Source: Planctomycetota bacterium
GTDB lineage: Bacteria > Planctomycetota > Brocadiia > JAADGH01
Reading direction: 5' to 3'
NCBI GenBank assembly: GCA_013152475.1
Contig: JAADGH010000064.1
Location: 25,330-60,800, forward strand
DNA length: 35,471 bases
The translations under genes were made by a program, and so were the position numbers. Under the pieces are notes generated by a model. It saw nothing but the letters and a program-made list of their open reading frames with translations. It had not been told where the DNA came from and made no database searches. Within the stretch, counting starts at the first letter, position 1. Every line of letters starts with the position of its first letter. Below are positions 1 through 8,708 of the stretch, in pieces.

Positions 1-29
1 TATCTTGCAGTAGCGATGAGTGTGGAAAC

Positions 30-1259
30 TCAGAGTTCCTCGCAGCTCTCCCGAATTTTCTTGATAGCCTTCGCGATGTCGTCCATATCCTCCTTCGGGC
101 CGAGCAGGCGGGATTGGGGGAACCAGCAGGCCTCGTTGTCGCAGGCGTTCTGCGTCGCCGGAAGCTCAACCGCCGCGTAGTCGATGGCCGGGCCGCCGTA
201 GAAGCCGATCTCCTGGAGGCGCTTCGACAATCTCTGGAACATGCCGCTGGTGTGTAAGGGGGTGTAGCCGCCGCTGGCGCCGATGCCCTCGGCGGACAGC
301 GCCTGGAGGAACCGGCTCTTCGGCTTGCCATTGAAGCGGTCGCTATGGTAGCGGAAGATGTAGAGGTGATACGCGTTCCGCGTCACGCGTGGATCGTCGT
401 CGAGCGGCGAGATACCGTCAATCTCCGCAAGCAGAGAATCCAAATGGGCCGCATTCTCTTCCCGCCTCTTCTGCTGCTCCTCCCAGCGCGACATCTGGAT
501 CGGGAGGATCGCTCCCTGAAACTCGGTCATGCGGTAGTTCGACCCAAGGTACTCATGCTGATACCATTCCCCCTCGGGGATGCGACCGACGTTGACCAGC
601 GAGTAGCACCGCAGATAAAAATCGCCGTCGTTCGTCACGACGGCCCCGCCCTCGCCGGAGTTGATGTTTTTCGACGACTGGAAGCTGAACGCGCCGGCAT
701 CGCCCACAGACCCCACCGGCTGATTACGCCAAGACGCCCCATGCGCCTGGCAGGCGTCCTCGATGACTTTCAGGTCGTGCTTCTTCGCCACGTCCATCAC
801 GCCATCCATGTCGGCCGGTCGACCGCCGATGTGGACGGCGATGATCGCCTTCGTCCGTTCGGTGATGGCCGGCTCGATCTGGGCGGGATCAATGTTCATC
901 GTCCCCGGCTCGATGTCCACGAACACGGGAATGCCGCCGACCATGACCACGGCGCTTGCGGTGGCGATGAAGGTATACGGCGGCACAATGACTTCATCCC
1001 CCGGCCCCACGCCCGCCGCACGGAGCGCGACCTCCAGCGCGGCCGTGCCATTGGTCAGGCAGAGGGCATGTTTCGCGTTGCAGAACTCGGCGAAAGCGCT
1101 TTCGAATTCGCGAACCTTGCTCCCGGATGTGCTCCCCCACTTTCCGCTGCGGAGCACTTCGGTCAGCGCTTCGGCTTCCCTGTCATCATAGATGGGCCAC
1201 GCGACACCCATCGGCTTCGTCCTCACCTTCTCTCCGCCGTTGATTGCCAGCTTCGCCAT
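30..1259 (-). CDS. DegT/DnrJ/EryC1/StrS-family PLP aminotransferase (copy 1 of 3)
   Basis: A complete 409-residue sugar or cyclitol aminotransferase-type protein. It opens with LAINGG, a start seen in the cyclitol and amino-shikimate branch of this fold-type I family. The PLP lysine is K197 in FSFQSSKN, followed by the glycine-rich SGEGG loop. The aspartate that contacts the cofactor ring nitrogen is D168 in EDACQAHGA. The family transfers an amino group, usually from glutamine or glutamate, to a keto-sugar or keto-cyclitol. AAGGAAG lies 6 bases before the ATG. It is the last gene of the metabolic operon inside the window, 14 bases after the UroD-like gene. Two paralogues lie upstream in the same operon (8705 and 9994), so the three probably act on related keto groups or have diverged in role. 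Family is clear; substrate is not readable from the sequence. Confidence 0.93.
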   Translation of the reverse strand: MAKLAINGGEKVRTKPMGVAWPIYDDREAEALTEVLRSGKWGSTSGSKVREFESAFAEFCNAKHALCLTNGTAALEVALRAAGVGPGDEVIVPPYTFIATASAVVMVGGIPVFVDIEPGTMNIDPAQIEPAITERTKAIIAVHIGGRPADMDGVMDVAKKHDLKVIEDACQAHGASWRNQPVGSVGDAGAFSFQSSKNINSGEGGAVVTNDGDFYLRCYSLVNVGRIPEGEWYQHEYLGSNYRMTEFQGAILPIQMSRWEEQQKRREENAAHLDSLLAEIDGISPLDDDPRVTRNAYHLYIFRYHSDRFNGKPKSRFLQALSAEGIGASGGYTPLHTSGMFQRLSKRLQEIGFYGGPAIDYAAVELPATQNACDNEACWFPQSRLLGPKEDMDDIAKAIKKIRESCEEL

Positions 1260-1273
1260 AGTTCACTTCCTTC

Positions 1274-2416
1274 TCACTCATATGTTCCGTATCTCTTGCA
1301 CGCCTCAAAGTACGTGTCGACATTCTCGCGCGGTGTCCCTTCGCGGAAACTGTCCGAGCTGCCGATGATGAACCCGCCGCCGGGCTTGGCGAGCTCCATC
1401 GCCTCGCGCACGCTCCGTTCGACGAGCTCCGGCGTGCCGTGCTTCACGACGTAAAGCAGATCGACATAGCCCTTGAGCGTCGTCTTACTTCCGATCTTCT
1501 CCTTGGCCGTTGCGAGATCGAAGTCGCCGACGGGCGGCGGCGTGCACGTCTCCAGCACATCCACGCCGGTGTCGGCAATCATCTCCATCGTCCCGGCCAG
1601 CTTGCCGTCATCGTAGTAGTCGTAATATGCGTCATAACTGTGCGTTAGTTCCACATGCTCTCTGATCTGCGGAACGAAGACTTCCTCGAAAATCGCAGGC
1701 GACCAGCCAGCGGAGAGCGAGTTGAAGTACCAACTGCCAAAGATGAACTTCGCGCCGCCTTCCATGGCCGCCTTGATCTGAGTTAGGGAGCGCTCTTGGA
1801 AGATGCCGACCAGCTTATCAAAGAAGGCACGGTCGTCGTAGTAGTCCATCATCAGGTCCTGCATGTCGCGCGCGTAGCCGGCATGATGGGTGAGCGCGCT
1901 GTAGATGTAGACCATGACCACGCCGCGCTCGCCGATCTGCTCTTGAGTTTTGTGGACGAAGTCGAAGTTGGTGTTGATGTCACACAGGATGTACATCAGG
2001 GCGTCCAGGTCATCCGGGCCTTTGACGACGTGCTCCGTCTTGATGGGATTTGGGGACACACCGTACTCGCGACCGCCGGGGGGAATCTTCGTCCGATCGG
2101 ACAGATCGCCTGCAGGCGTGTGGAACGTTCGCTCGACAACGACGTAGTTCCCATCCTGGTATTTCTTCTGATCCACGCTCACGTTGGGCAGGTTGTATTC
2201 ATCCGGATAGCTGCTCAGCGTGTTCGACGTGCCGTCGGATATGATGTGCATAAAGTCCATGTCCGGCAGCTTCTCCATCATCACAGCCAGCGACATGCTC
2301 CCAAACTCTGTCTGGAACCACGCGAACACGCGCGGCGAGATGGGCACACGATCCGGCTCTTCATGCCGCATGGCGGCCAGGATCCGTTCGCGGCCCGTCA
2401 TCTCTGCGCTTCTCAT
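1274..2416 (-). CDS. Uroporphyrinogen decarboxylase (URO-D) family protein
   Basis: A 380-residue URO-D superfamily TIM-barrel protein. The N-terminus (TGRERILAAMRHEEPDRVP) and the C-terminal GGGFIIGSSDSFREGTP block are typical of the group that is not involved in heme synthesis. Members of this superfamily include true HemE and cobalamin-dependent methyltransferases such as MtaA and CmuA. The catabolic-operon context makes heme synthesis unlikely, and a methyl-transfer or C1 role on the operon substrate is only an inference. Its ATG shares one base with the stop of the amidohydrolase gene (TGATG), so the two are translationally coupled. No export signal or membrane segment is seen, so it should be cytoplasmic. 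Confidence 0.88.
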   Translation of the reverse strand: MRSAEMTGRERILAAMRHEEPDRVPISPRVFAWFQTEFGSMSLAVMMEKLPDMDFMHIISDGTSNTLSSYPDEYNLPNVSVDQKKYQDGNYVVVERTFHTPAGDLSDRTKIPPGGREYGVSPNPIKTEHVVKGPDDLDALMYILCDINTNFDFVHKTQEQIGERGVVMVYIYSALTHHAGYARDMQDLMMDYYDDRAFFDKLVGIFQERSLTQIKAAMEGGAKFIFGSWYFNSLSAGWSPAIFEEVFVPQIREHVELTHSYDAYYDYYDDGKLAGTMEMIADTGVDVLETCTPPPVGDFDLATAKEKIGSKTTLKGYVDLLYVVKHGTPELVERSVREAMELAKPGGGFIIGSSDSFREGTPRENVDTYFEACKRYGTYE

Positions 2417-3336
2417 CAGGCATTCTCCCTGATCCTAAAAAGCTCCTTGGCATTCTCGAATCCAATGCGCGATACATCCGTATCGGAAGCCCCGGCGTCA
2501 CGAAGAAACCCGACGAAGGACGCCACCTTCGCAGGGAAGGGATTCTCCGCCTCTTCCACATCAAACATCGTGCCATAGGTCTGGAACGGCGGGCCGATGC
2601 GTGTCGTCCAGTCCGTTCCGGCGAGGAGTCGGTTCGACGGAACCTCCGCCACCGTGCGTGGCAATGCCTTGCATTGGAAGTCGCGGATTTCGATCCAGAA
2701 GTTGTCGGGGTACTGCTCGAAATATCCCTGAATCGTGTCCAGAAACATGTCGGCCCAAGGAACGTAATCCGGCGTGGGGCCGCAGCCGATGGCATGGGCC
2801 AGGACGTACTTCGCCTCCGGCACACGCTCGGCGATGCCGAGCAAGTCGCCCATGTGGTCCATTCCCGCGCCGGAACTTCCGGCTCTCTTGTGCCAATAGG
2901 TGCCGAGATGGACCTGCACGGGAACGTCATACTCCACGGCCTTGCGAACCACAGTCTCGGCCACGTCGCTGTCCATGTCGTATTTCATCGAGTACTGCAG
3001 CATCTCGCCGAGCATGACGAACCCCCACTCGCCGAAGCAGGCATCCATAACGCGAATCGACTCATCCGGGAAATTCGGATTGATCATGCACGCGCCGTAC
3101 AAGCGGTCTGGCGCCTGGCGGCACAGGTCGTAGATCATCTTGTTGCCCCGCAGGATAGCCTCCGGGTTCTTGACCATGTGACCGTAATACGGCCCGTCAC
3201 AACTGATGACGAAACGCAGATCGGCATCGCATCGGTCGAGCACGTCAAGCAAGTCTTCAAGCATCTGTTCCCGCTTCTTGCCATCGCGGCCAATGTCGCT
3301 GACGTGAATATGCGTATCGATCCATGTGCGACTCAT
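2416..3336 (-). CDS. Amidohydrolase-family protein (Amidohydro_2 type)
   Basis: A 306-residue metal-dependent TIM-barrel hydrolase or decarboxylase-type protein. It has the N-terminal DTHIH metal motif (D7, H9, H11), a histidine after strand 5 (H143 in QVHLG), the AHA motif (H181) and a late-strand aspartate in LAGTDW (D242). This pattern fits the Amidohydro_2 branch, which includes lactonases, ACMSD-like decarboxylases and uncharacterised hydrolases. The start overlaps the previous stop as ATGA, and GGAGGG lies 8 bases before it. It sits between the AAC(3)-like acetyltransferase and the UroD-like gene, so it probably hydrolyses an intermediate such as an acetamide or lactone. That role is inference from neighbours only. 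Confidence 0.88.
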   Translation of the reverse strand: MSRTWIDTHIHVSDIGRDGKKREQMLEDLLDVLDRCDADLRFVISCDGPYYGHMVKNPEAILRGNKMIYDLCRQAPDRLYGACMINPNFPDESIRVMDACFGEWGFVMLGEMLQYSMKYDMDSDVAETVVRKAVEYDVPVQVHLGTYWHKRAGSSGAGMDHMGDLLGIAERVPEAKYVLAHAIGCGPTPDYVPWADMFLDTIQGYFEQYPDNFWIEIRDFQCKALPRTVAEVPSNRLLAGTDWTTRIGPPFQTYGTMFDVEEAENPFPAKVASFVGFLRDAGASDTDVSRIGFENAKELFRIRENA

Positions 3337-4184
3337 GAAACGGCTCCCTCCTCAATCTTTTTTAGCCACGCCACATAGTCCTCAGGGCACCACTTTTCCG
3401 GCTCGCTCTCCACGATGGCAACCCACTCATCCACCATCGGCTTTGCCCGGACACAGCGCAACGTGGCGGAGCCAATCTTTGCGCGACGAACCAAGCCCTT
3501 TTCCGTCAGCATCTCTTCGATGACCTCACGGTCGGGTACTCGAATCCCCGGCCAGACACCGGGCTTCATCCAGCCGATCACCTCTTCGGACAGCTTCGCC
3601 CGGCTCTCTGGGGCCGCGCGTTCCAATGCGCGCTCGACAAGGAGACTTTCGACATAGTGAACCATCGTGCAGACGCGGAAGGTCACGCCGATGAAGCAGT
3701 ACGCCGCGTTCCACTGAACCAGCCGCTCCCACGGACTCTCCCCGGCGAAGGCCTCGGCGCTGAAGGGACCAGGCCGCAGACCCGAGGCGCCGTGGTTAGC
3801 GGTCAGCTCCTTCGCCCGTGCGCCAATCGCGGCGACAGAGTGCGTGGCGTGGTCACTGCGGATCGCCTCGGGGCGCAGGCGAAAGATCTCGGTAATCTTG
3901 CCGACATAAGAGGGCGACGCCGCCGGATCCCATCGCTCGAAGACCAGATGCTGTTCGTCCGGCTGCCAGTTGCACAGCGTCGGCACGGCAACTGTCCCCT
4001 CCGGCCCGACGGCATCCAGCAACCCGTCGATCACCGTGTCCGGCCCGCCCTCCACCGTGCCCATGCTGCTGAGGGAACTGTGGAAAAAGACGATATCTCC
4101 CCGCTCAATGCCGACGGCCTTGGCGGCCGCGGCGAAGTCCGCGTGTGTAACGTGAACGTTCTCGTCACCGGTTTCCGGTTTCAT
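3333..4184 (-). CDS. AAC(3)-family (Antibiotic_NAT) N-acetyltransferase
   Basis: A 283-residue protein of the aminoglycoside 3-N-acetyltransferase family, close to the usual family length of 260-290. Visible signatures are FFHSSLSSMG (residues 34-42), RSDHATHSVAAIG (109-121), where the HxxHS pattern is diagnostic, and a later active-site-region histidine in TMVHYVE (H176). The family moves acetyl from acetyl-CoA to an amino group of aminoglycosides or, in YokD/FrbF-like members, to other substrates. Here it lies in a catabolic operon with three DegT aminotransferases, so acetylation of an amino-sugar or aminocyclitol intermediate is more plausible than drug resistance. AGGAG stands 6 bases before the ATG. 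The stop overlaps the next start as ATGA. It should not be called a resistance gene from homology alone. Confidence 0.87.
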   Translation of the reverse strand: MKPETGDENVHVTHADFAAAAKAVGIERGDIVFFHSSLSSMGTVEGGPDTVIDGLLDAVGPEGTVAVPTLCNWQPDEQHLVFERWDPAASPSYVGKITEIFRLRPEAIRSDHATHSVAAIGARAKELTANHGASGLRPGPFSAEAFAGESPWERLVQWNAAYCFIGVTFRVCTMVHYVESLLVERALERAAPESRAKLSEEVIGWMKPGVWPGIRVPDREVIEEMLTEKGLVRRAKIGSATLRCVRAKPMVDEWVAIVESEPEKWCPEDYVAWLKKIEEGAVS

Positions 4185-4204
4185 TCGTTTCTCCTGGAGT
4201 TGGA

Positions 4205-6175
4205 TCAGTCTTTCGCCGATTCAGCAAGGGCCCGCAGCAACACCTCGCTGTACATTTTGTTGTTCACAGGATTGTATGGCTCGGTCCTCGCTGCGCTGGA
4301 GGCATAGACCCAGACCCAGTCGTAGGCGTCGAAGAGCGCCTTGAACATGGGCTCGAAATCCCCGATGGTCTTGAAGTCGGAGTCCTTGTAGCCCTTCTGG
4401 ATGAAATTTTTCGCAATGCTGTAATCGTGGAATGGAGAAATCGTTCCTGCCAGGAAAAAACGATCCGGGAATCGCTCCAGAAACGGCGCGACGTCAACAT
4501 CGCGCTTCGCGATCTTCTCCTTCAGTATGGCAACGCTTTTATTGCAGTACCCCGGTGTCGTCTCACCGCCGCAGAGATACTTCAGCGGGATATTATTTGC
4601 CTTCGCGTATTTCAACAGGCCGAGGGTGATGTAGCTCGGCGTGGTGTAAATCTTTTCCCTGTAACCGGATACGACATACGACTTTTCCAATCGGCTGAAG
4701 AGGCTCCACACGATGCATTGCGGATACTCATCGGCGATGATCTTCGCCAGGTCCGCACCGAGCTGTTCACATTTGCGTATTGTCTCCTCTATGGTCTCGC
4801 CGCGTTCCTTCGCCACCCAGGCCGTGTTGTAGGTGCGGTAGTCGTTGTAGGCCTCCAAGTCGATCATTACCCCGGGAGATTTCCATTCGCGTGCAGCGCG
4901 TACCGCATGGCGCCAGATTTTCAGGAAGTCGGCCCGCGCCCCGGCCTCGTTGTCCAGGTCCAGGGCCTTGATGGCCCGGAAATAGTTTATGTCCTTGGCG
5001 TGGCTGTTGGCGTGTCCTCTCCGATCGACCGGCGCGCCGATCATGCGATTGAACGCAACCCATGGCCAGGGATCGATCTTGAGGACCTGTCGCACCTTGT
5101 CGAGTTTTGGCTTCAGGACGTCGTACTCCGGCACGGGATCGGTGTCATAGCTCTTCAGAATCGGTATGGCCACACCGGCATATGCCGAGTCGTTTAAGAC
5201 CCCCAACCCCTCGATGTCGTCCTTCAACTGGCTCGCGGTGTAAAACGTAATGAGTTTCAAATAGCTTCGCTTGCCCGGCCGAAGGCTCCGGAAGTATTGT
5301 TTTCGGGAGTCAACGATCTTCCCCTCCGCATCCAGCAAATCCACCAGAGCATAGTGGCCGCCGGGGGGCAGGCCATTTGTCGCAAAAGTGAATCCTCGGT
5401 CTTTGGCCGCCAGATTTTCTGTGAAGGCGAACTCCTCCTTGCTTTGGGCGTCGGTGATTCGGCAGCGGACATGCGTTCCCTCGATAGGGCCCTCGACTTT
5501 GACGTGAACGCCGACGGCTGTCCCGCGGGGAAAGATGCGGGAGGTGACGGAGCACGATGCAAAGATGGGAATGGTCCGTCGGGCAAGGCGCATGTCGTCA
5601 ATATAAAAATCCAACTTGTCGCCGTCCTCGTACCATCCCTCGGCAACGTAGAAGGAGATGCCGATGACTTTGCTTCGGTCCTTGACGAGGGTCAGCGGCA
5701 CGGCCACCTCCTGCCACTTGTTCGGCTCCATGCCGGGTATGAAATACCACTCCAGCTTCTTCCCGTCTGCGCTGGGGAAGCCGACGCCCAGAGCGCGGGG
5801 CCGCTGGAAGTGCGTGTTCGCCTTCGGATAAAGCCAAAAGTAAACATAATCGTAGGCTGACCAGTCCTGCGGTTTGTCAAACACCCGCCGCATCATCGGC
5901 CAGCCCTTGGCGTATTTCTCGTTCGGCCGCTTCGTCCAGTTCACGCGGATGATGAAGGCCAGGGACTGTTTTCCTTCCTTGACGAACTCCGTGTTCGTGG
6001 CGACGGTCGCATCCTTCTGTTCCAGGTCGGTCTTTGGGTCGCCCTTGATCCAGGGACTGGCGTCCTCGAAACCGTCAAGCGGAGTGAACACGATGCCTTT
6101 CTTCGCATCCGCGAAGGATGCACAAGCCCACACAGTCACAAGACTTATGAGCAGAACGCTTCGATACCGCAACAT
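4205..6175 (-). CDS. Secreted multidomain protein with carbohydrate-binding-like and TIM-barrel-like regions
   Basis: A 656-residue exported protein. Residues 1-24 are a Sec signal peptide ending FADA. Residues about 30-200 look like a beta-sandwich carbohydrate-binding module (GFEDASPWIKGD opening, then FYIDDMRLARR at its end). Residues about 205-300 resemble an Ig-like linker domain. Residues about 305-650 look like a glycoside-hydrolase-type alpha/beta barrel with a candidate acidic pair at D439 and E441 (VMIDLEAYNDY). I do not recognise the glycosidase family, so the catalytic claim is tentative. GGGAGGGAA precedes the ATG. It lies between the ceramidase-like pair and the acetyltransferase gene and could release the substrate outside the cytoplasm before import by the upstream ABC system. 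Confidence 0.78.
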   Translation of the reverse strand: MLRYRSVLLISLVTVWACASFADAKKGIVFTPLDGFEDASPWIKGDPKTDLEQKDATVATNTEFVKEGKQSLAFIIRVNWTKRPNEKYAKGWPMMRRVFDKPQDWSAYDYVYFWLYPKANTHFQRPRALGVGFPSADGKKLEWYFIPGMEPNKWQEVAVPLTLVKDRSKVIGISFYVAEGWYEDGDKLDFYIDDMRLARRTIPIFASCSVTSRIFPRGTAVGVHVKVEGPIEGTHVRCRITDAQSKEEFAFTENLAAKDRGFTFATNGLPPGGHYALVDLLDAEGKIVDSRKQYFRSLRPGKRSYLKLITFYTASQLKDDIEGLGVLNDSAYAGVAIPILKSYDTDPVPEYDVLKPKLDKVRQVLKIDPWPWVAFNRMIGAPVDRRGHANSHAKDINYFRAIKALDLDNEAGARADFLKIWRHAVRAAREWKSPGVMIDLEAYNDYRTYNTAWVAKERGETIEETIRKCEQLGADLAKIIADEYPQCIVWSLFSRLEKSYVVSGYREKIYTTPSYITLGLLKYAKANNIPLKYLCGGETTPGYCNKSVAILKEKIAKRDVDVAPFLERFPDRFFLAGTISPFHDYSIAKNFIQKGYKDSDFKTIGDFEPMFKALFDAYDWVWVYASSAARTEPYNPVNNKMYSEVLLRALAESAKD

Positions 6176-6191
6176 GGCTTCCCTCCCATTC

Positions 6192-7466
6192 TTATTCAGT
6201 CACATCCTTGATGGCATCCAACGCGGCACTCACGATGGTCCGTTCGCAATCCGGCGACAACTGAAAAAGCCCATAGTAGTACGGCGCCGTGTCCACTTCG
6301 TATCCCCCTTCGGGAAAGGCGGCCGCCGTCGGGATGTAGCCGACCTCACAGCTATTGGCATTCGCGATGACGAAAACAGGGCCAGCTCCCGCTTGCTCCC
6401 TGATCGTCATCCCAATCTCCAGAAACACCTCCCCGGGCAGCGCGACAAAAATCGCGTCGCCCAACTGCATGGCCTGAACGATGACTTCAGCATGGTCCGC
6501 GACCGGCCCGGACTCGTACGCCCCGCGGATTGCTTCGGCCCACTCCTGCGTTCTCTTGTCGCCCGGGCGATCGGCCGCGATGACGTTCGCTTCCTCCGCC
6601 GTCGCCATCTTCCCCCAGGGCAGCCGCACGGTCCTGCTTGCCATGCGCAGGTCGGTCGAGCGGGATTGCTCCGCCCCGGACAATCCTGCAAGGATTGCCT
6701 GCGCGAGCCACGTACCGGCCATGACGGCCTCCTGCTCGTCGCCGTGGACCTTGATGTTCACGTTCCCGCAGCATCCCTGGAAGAACTGGGCGTGGGCGGC
6801 TTCCCACTTCGTCTCCAGATACTCGGCGGCCCGACCCGGATAGTCGGCGGAAATCTGTGGATTCGTCTTGGACATGGTCAGCGGGTGGGCGGCATAGTTG
6901 AAGAGCAACGCCGTTCGCATGTCGTCCTTCATACAGATGACCGCCACATTCACGTCGCGATCCACGAGACCGGTCGGGGAGTTGATGCTGTTGACCTCCG
7001 CCATGCGGCCGATTTCACGCCGGTTCACACTGAGATCAACGGTGGACCTGCCGAAGTGGATTTCGGCAGGCGCGGCTGACTGCATCGCGCTCAAGGCGGC
7101 CTCGGTCATTTTTTCTTCGAGCAGCCGAAGGTAAACTTCGGGCGTTGGCTCGATACTGTGGAACGGGGCGACCGTCGCGGCCGTGTGCGTGTGTGTGGCG
7201 CAGAGCGCCACGTGTTCCGGCGGCACGCCTTCCTCTGCCAGCTTCGCAACTACGGCTTCGCGCAGGCATGTGTCCACACAGAGCAGATCGACCGTCACCC
7301 AGATGGCCACCTCATCGCCACTACGGAAGGCGGTGGCCCTGGCGAAGAGCGGGTCGCGGATGGGGGTCTTCGCGTCGTCCAGCATCCCCCGCTTGTGGTA
7401 GATCGTCTGCCGCTGCGTCTGTGGTGTGATATCCGTCTTGGCGAAGCCGACTTTGATTTCGCTCAT
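6192..7466 (-). CDS. Neutral/alkaline non-lysosomal ceramidase-like hydrolase (paralogue 1)
   Basis: A 424-residue protein of the neutral/alkaline ceramidase N-terminal-domain family. It opens with VGFAKTDITP, the family start motif, followed by the metal-site motif CATHTHTAATVAP and the FFQGCCGNVN segment where true ceramidases carry the catalytic-serine loop. True neutral ceramidases are about 650-750 residues and secreted; this one lacks an export signal and the C-terminal Ig-like domain. Such short members are common in Planctomycetota and Hydrogenedentota-type genomes near sugar catabolism genes, and their substrate is unknown. An amide or ester hydrolase is the conservative reading. AAGGAG lies 7 bases before the ATG. 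It follows its paralogue by 15 bases. Confidence 0.87.
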   Translation of the reverse strand: MSEIKVGFAKTDITPQTQRQTIYHKRGMLDDAKTPIRDPLFARATAFRSGDEVAIWVTVDLLCVDTCLREAVVAKLAEEGVPPEHVALCATHTHTAATVAPFHSIEPTPEVYLRLLEEKMTEAALSAMQSAAPAEIHFGRSTVDLSVNRREIGRMAEVNSINSPTGLVDRDVNVAVICMKDDMRTALLFNYAAHPLTMSKTNPQISADYPGRAAEYLETKWEAAHAQFFQGCCGNVNIKVHGDEQEAVMAGTWLAQAILAGLSGAEQSRSTDLRMASRTVRLPWGKMATAEEANVIAADRPGDKRTQEWAEAIRGAYESGPVADHAEVIVQAMQLGDAIFVALPGEVFLEIGMTIREQAGAGPVFVIANANSCEVGYIPTAAAFPEGGYEVDTAPYYYGLFQLSPDCERTIVSAALDAIKDVTE

Positions 7467-7481
7467 GCGAAACTCCTTCTA

Positions 7482-8708
7482 CTACGGGTACGCTCCGTCG
7501 CGCAGTTTGTGGAGGAGATCGGCCGTTCGATCCACGATCTGCTCTCCCGCACCGGGCTGCACACTCGTGCGGCTGAATTCCGGCGGATCGTTTTCATACA
7601 GGTCCACGCCGTATCCGCCGAACTCGTAGGCCTGCCGAGTCGGCACGTAGCCGATCCAGCCCAAAGAATAGCCTACCACAATTGCTCGGGCAAAGGGAGA
7701 TCGCCATTGGAGCGACAAGGACAGCTCGACGAACGGCTCGCCCTGCCAGAAGACCATGGCCAGCCTCGGGCTCAGGCGCACGGCGGTTGCCTCGATGCGC
7801 ACCGTGTGCTCGGGTGAATAGCGATGCGGCAGGTTCGCAGACCACCGCTCTATGGACAGGTTCAGTTCCGGTTCGGGCTCGGCCTGCTGCCATGCGGAGG
7901 CAGCGGCCTTCCCGAGTCCCTCCCCCATCTTCTCCACGGCCTCGAAGTCATCGGTGATCGCCTGGTAGGGATGCGTGTCGCCACAGGCCCCCTGGAGGAA
8001 AACCAACTCGGAGGTTTCGGCCTCGACTTGGAAGTGCCGCAGCGCCGCGCCGGGATACTCGGCCGTGAACAGCCGGTTCGGCGTGGTCATGATCACCGGA
8101 TGCGCAGCGAAGTGAAGCACAGCACCGACGGGACCACCGCCCCCACTGTCGAAGCGCAGCACGGTCCCCTTCGGATCAACCGGCCCGTTCCGCAGACGGT
8201 CCGGGTTCTTGTTCAGTTGCTGGAACTGACCGTTCGGCAGAATGCGCCGCCGGTTGTATGACAGGTCCGTATCCACCGAGCCGACCAGCAGATTCGTGGG
8301 GGCAAGTTTGTCGAGGGCCTCGCAGGCCGCTTCGACAACACGCCCACGCATCTCGGCAATGTAGGGATCGTCGGGGCTGCCGCCGAACATATAGGTGCAC
8401 TCGGGACCGTTGTGGTTGTGCGTGCCACAGACAATCAGGCTCTTCGGCGACAGGCCGGTCCGGTCGGCGAAAGCGGCTCGCATGTGATCCACGTCGGGCC
8501 ATTGGAAGCTGACCACATCGGCGGCGACCACCGCCACCGTCGTACCGCCCTGACGCAGGGCAAAGGCGCGCGCCATGATCGGATCGTGTGCGCCTTCGGC
8601 CACGCGGGCTTGCATGGGGTTCCGGCTCGCCGGAAAAGCCGCCATCAGGCTTCCGGTAGGCGGTGTGATGTCTCGTTTCGACGTGCCGAAGAGCAGCGAG
8701 TTGTTCAT
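7482..8708 (-). CDS. Neutral/alkaline non-lysosomal ceramidase-like hydrolase (paralogue 2)
   Basis: A 408-residue member of the same family as the next gene in the operon. It starts with FGTSKRDITPP, has the metal motif VCGTHNHNGPECT and the segment FLQGACGDTHP, which is the more canonical version of the active-site loop. No signal peptide or C-terminal domain is present. The start overlaps the stop of the preceding aminotransferase gene as ATGA, so the two are coupled. The pair is diverged well beyond a recent duplication, suggesting different substrates or a heteromeric enzyme. Hydrolysis of an N-acyl or ester bond is the family expectation; ceramide itself is unlikely as the substrate in this sugar-type context. 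Confidence 0.87.
   Translation of the reverse strand: MNNSLLFGTSKRDITPPTGSLMAAFPASRNPMQARVAEGAHDPIMARAFALRQGGTTVAVVAADVVSFQWPDVDHMRAAFADRTGLSPKSLIVCGTHNHNGPECTYMFGGSPDDPYIAEMRGRVVEAACEALDKLAPTNLLVGSVDTDLSYNRRRILPNGQFQQLNKNPDRLRNGPVDPKGTVLRFDSGGGGPVGAVLHFAAHPVIMTTPNRLFTAEYPGAALRHFQVEAETSELVFLQGACGDTHPYQAITDDFEAVEKMGEGLGKAAASAWQQAEPEPELNLSIERWSANLPHRYSPEHTVRIEATAVRLSPRLAMVFWQGEPFVELSLSLQWRSPFARAIVVGYSLGWIGYVPTRQAYEFGGYGVDLYENDPPEFSRTSVQPGAGEQIVDRTADLLHKLRDGAYP

Noticed and set aside
345..1454. Long plus-strand open frames opposite the metabolic operon and the ABC genes (for example 345-1454, 8804-10222, 14629-16404)
   Set aside because: They are antisense to genes with clear family motifs and ribosome sites, and their products are the Arg/His/Val-rich shadows expected from GC-rich coding DNA.
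1274..2416. Heme biosynthesis uroporphyrinogen decarboxylase (hemE)
   Set aside because: The family resemblance is to the broader URO-D group and the operon has no other tetrapyrrole gene, so the hemE name is not justified.
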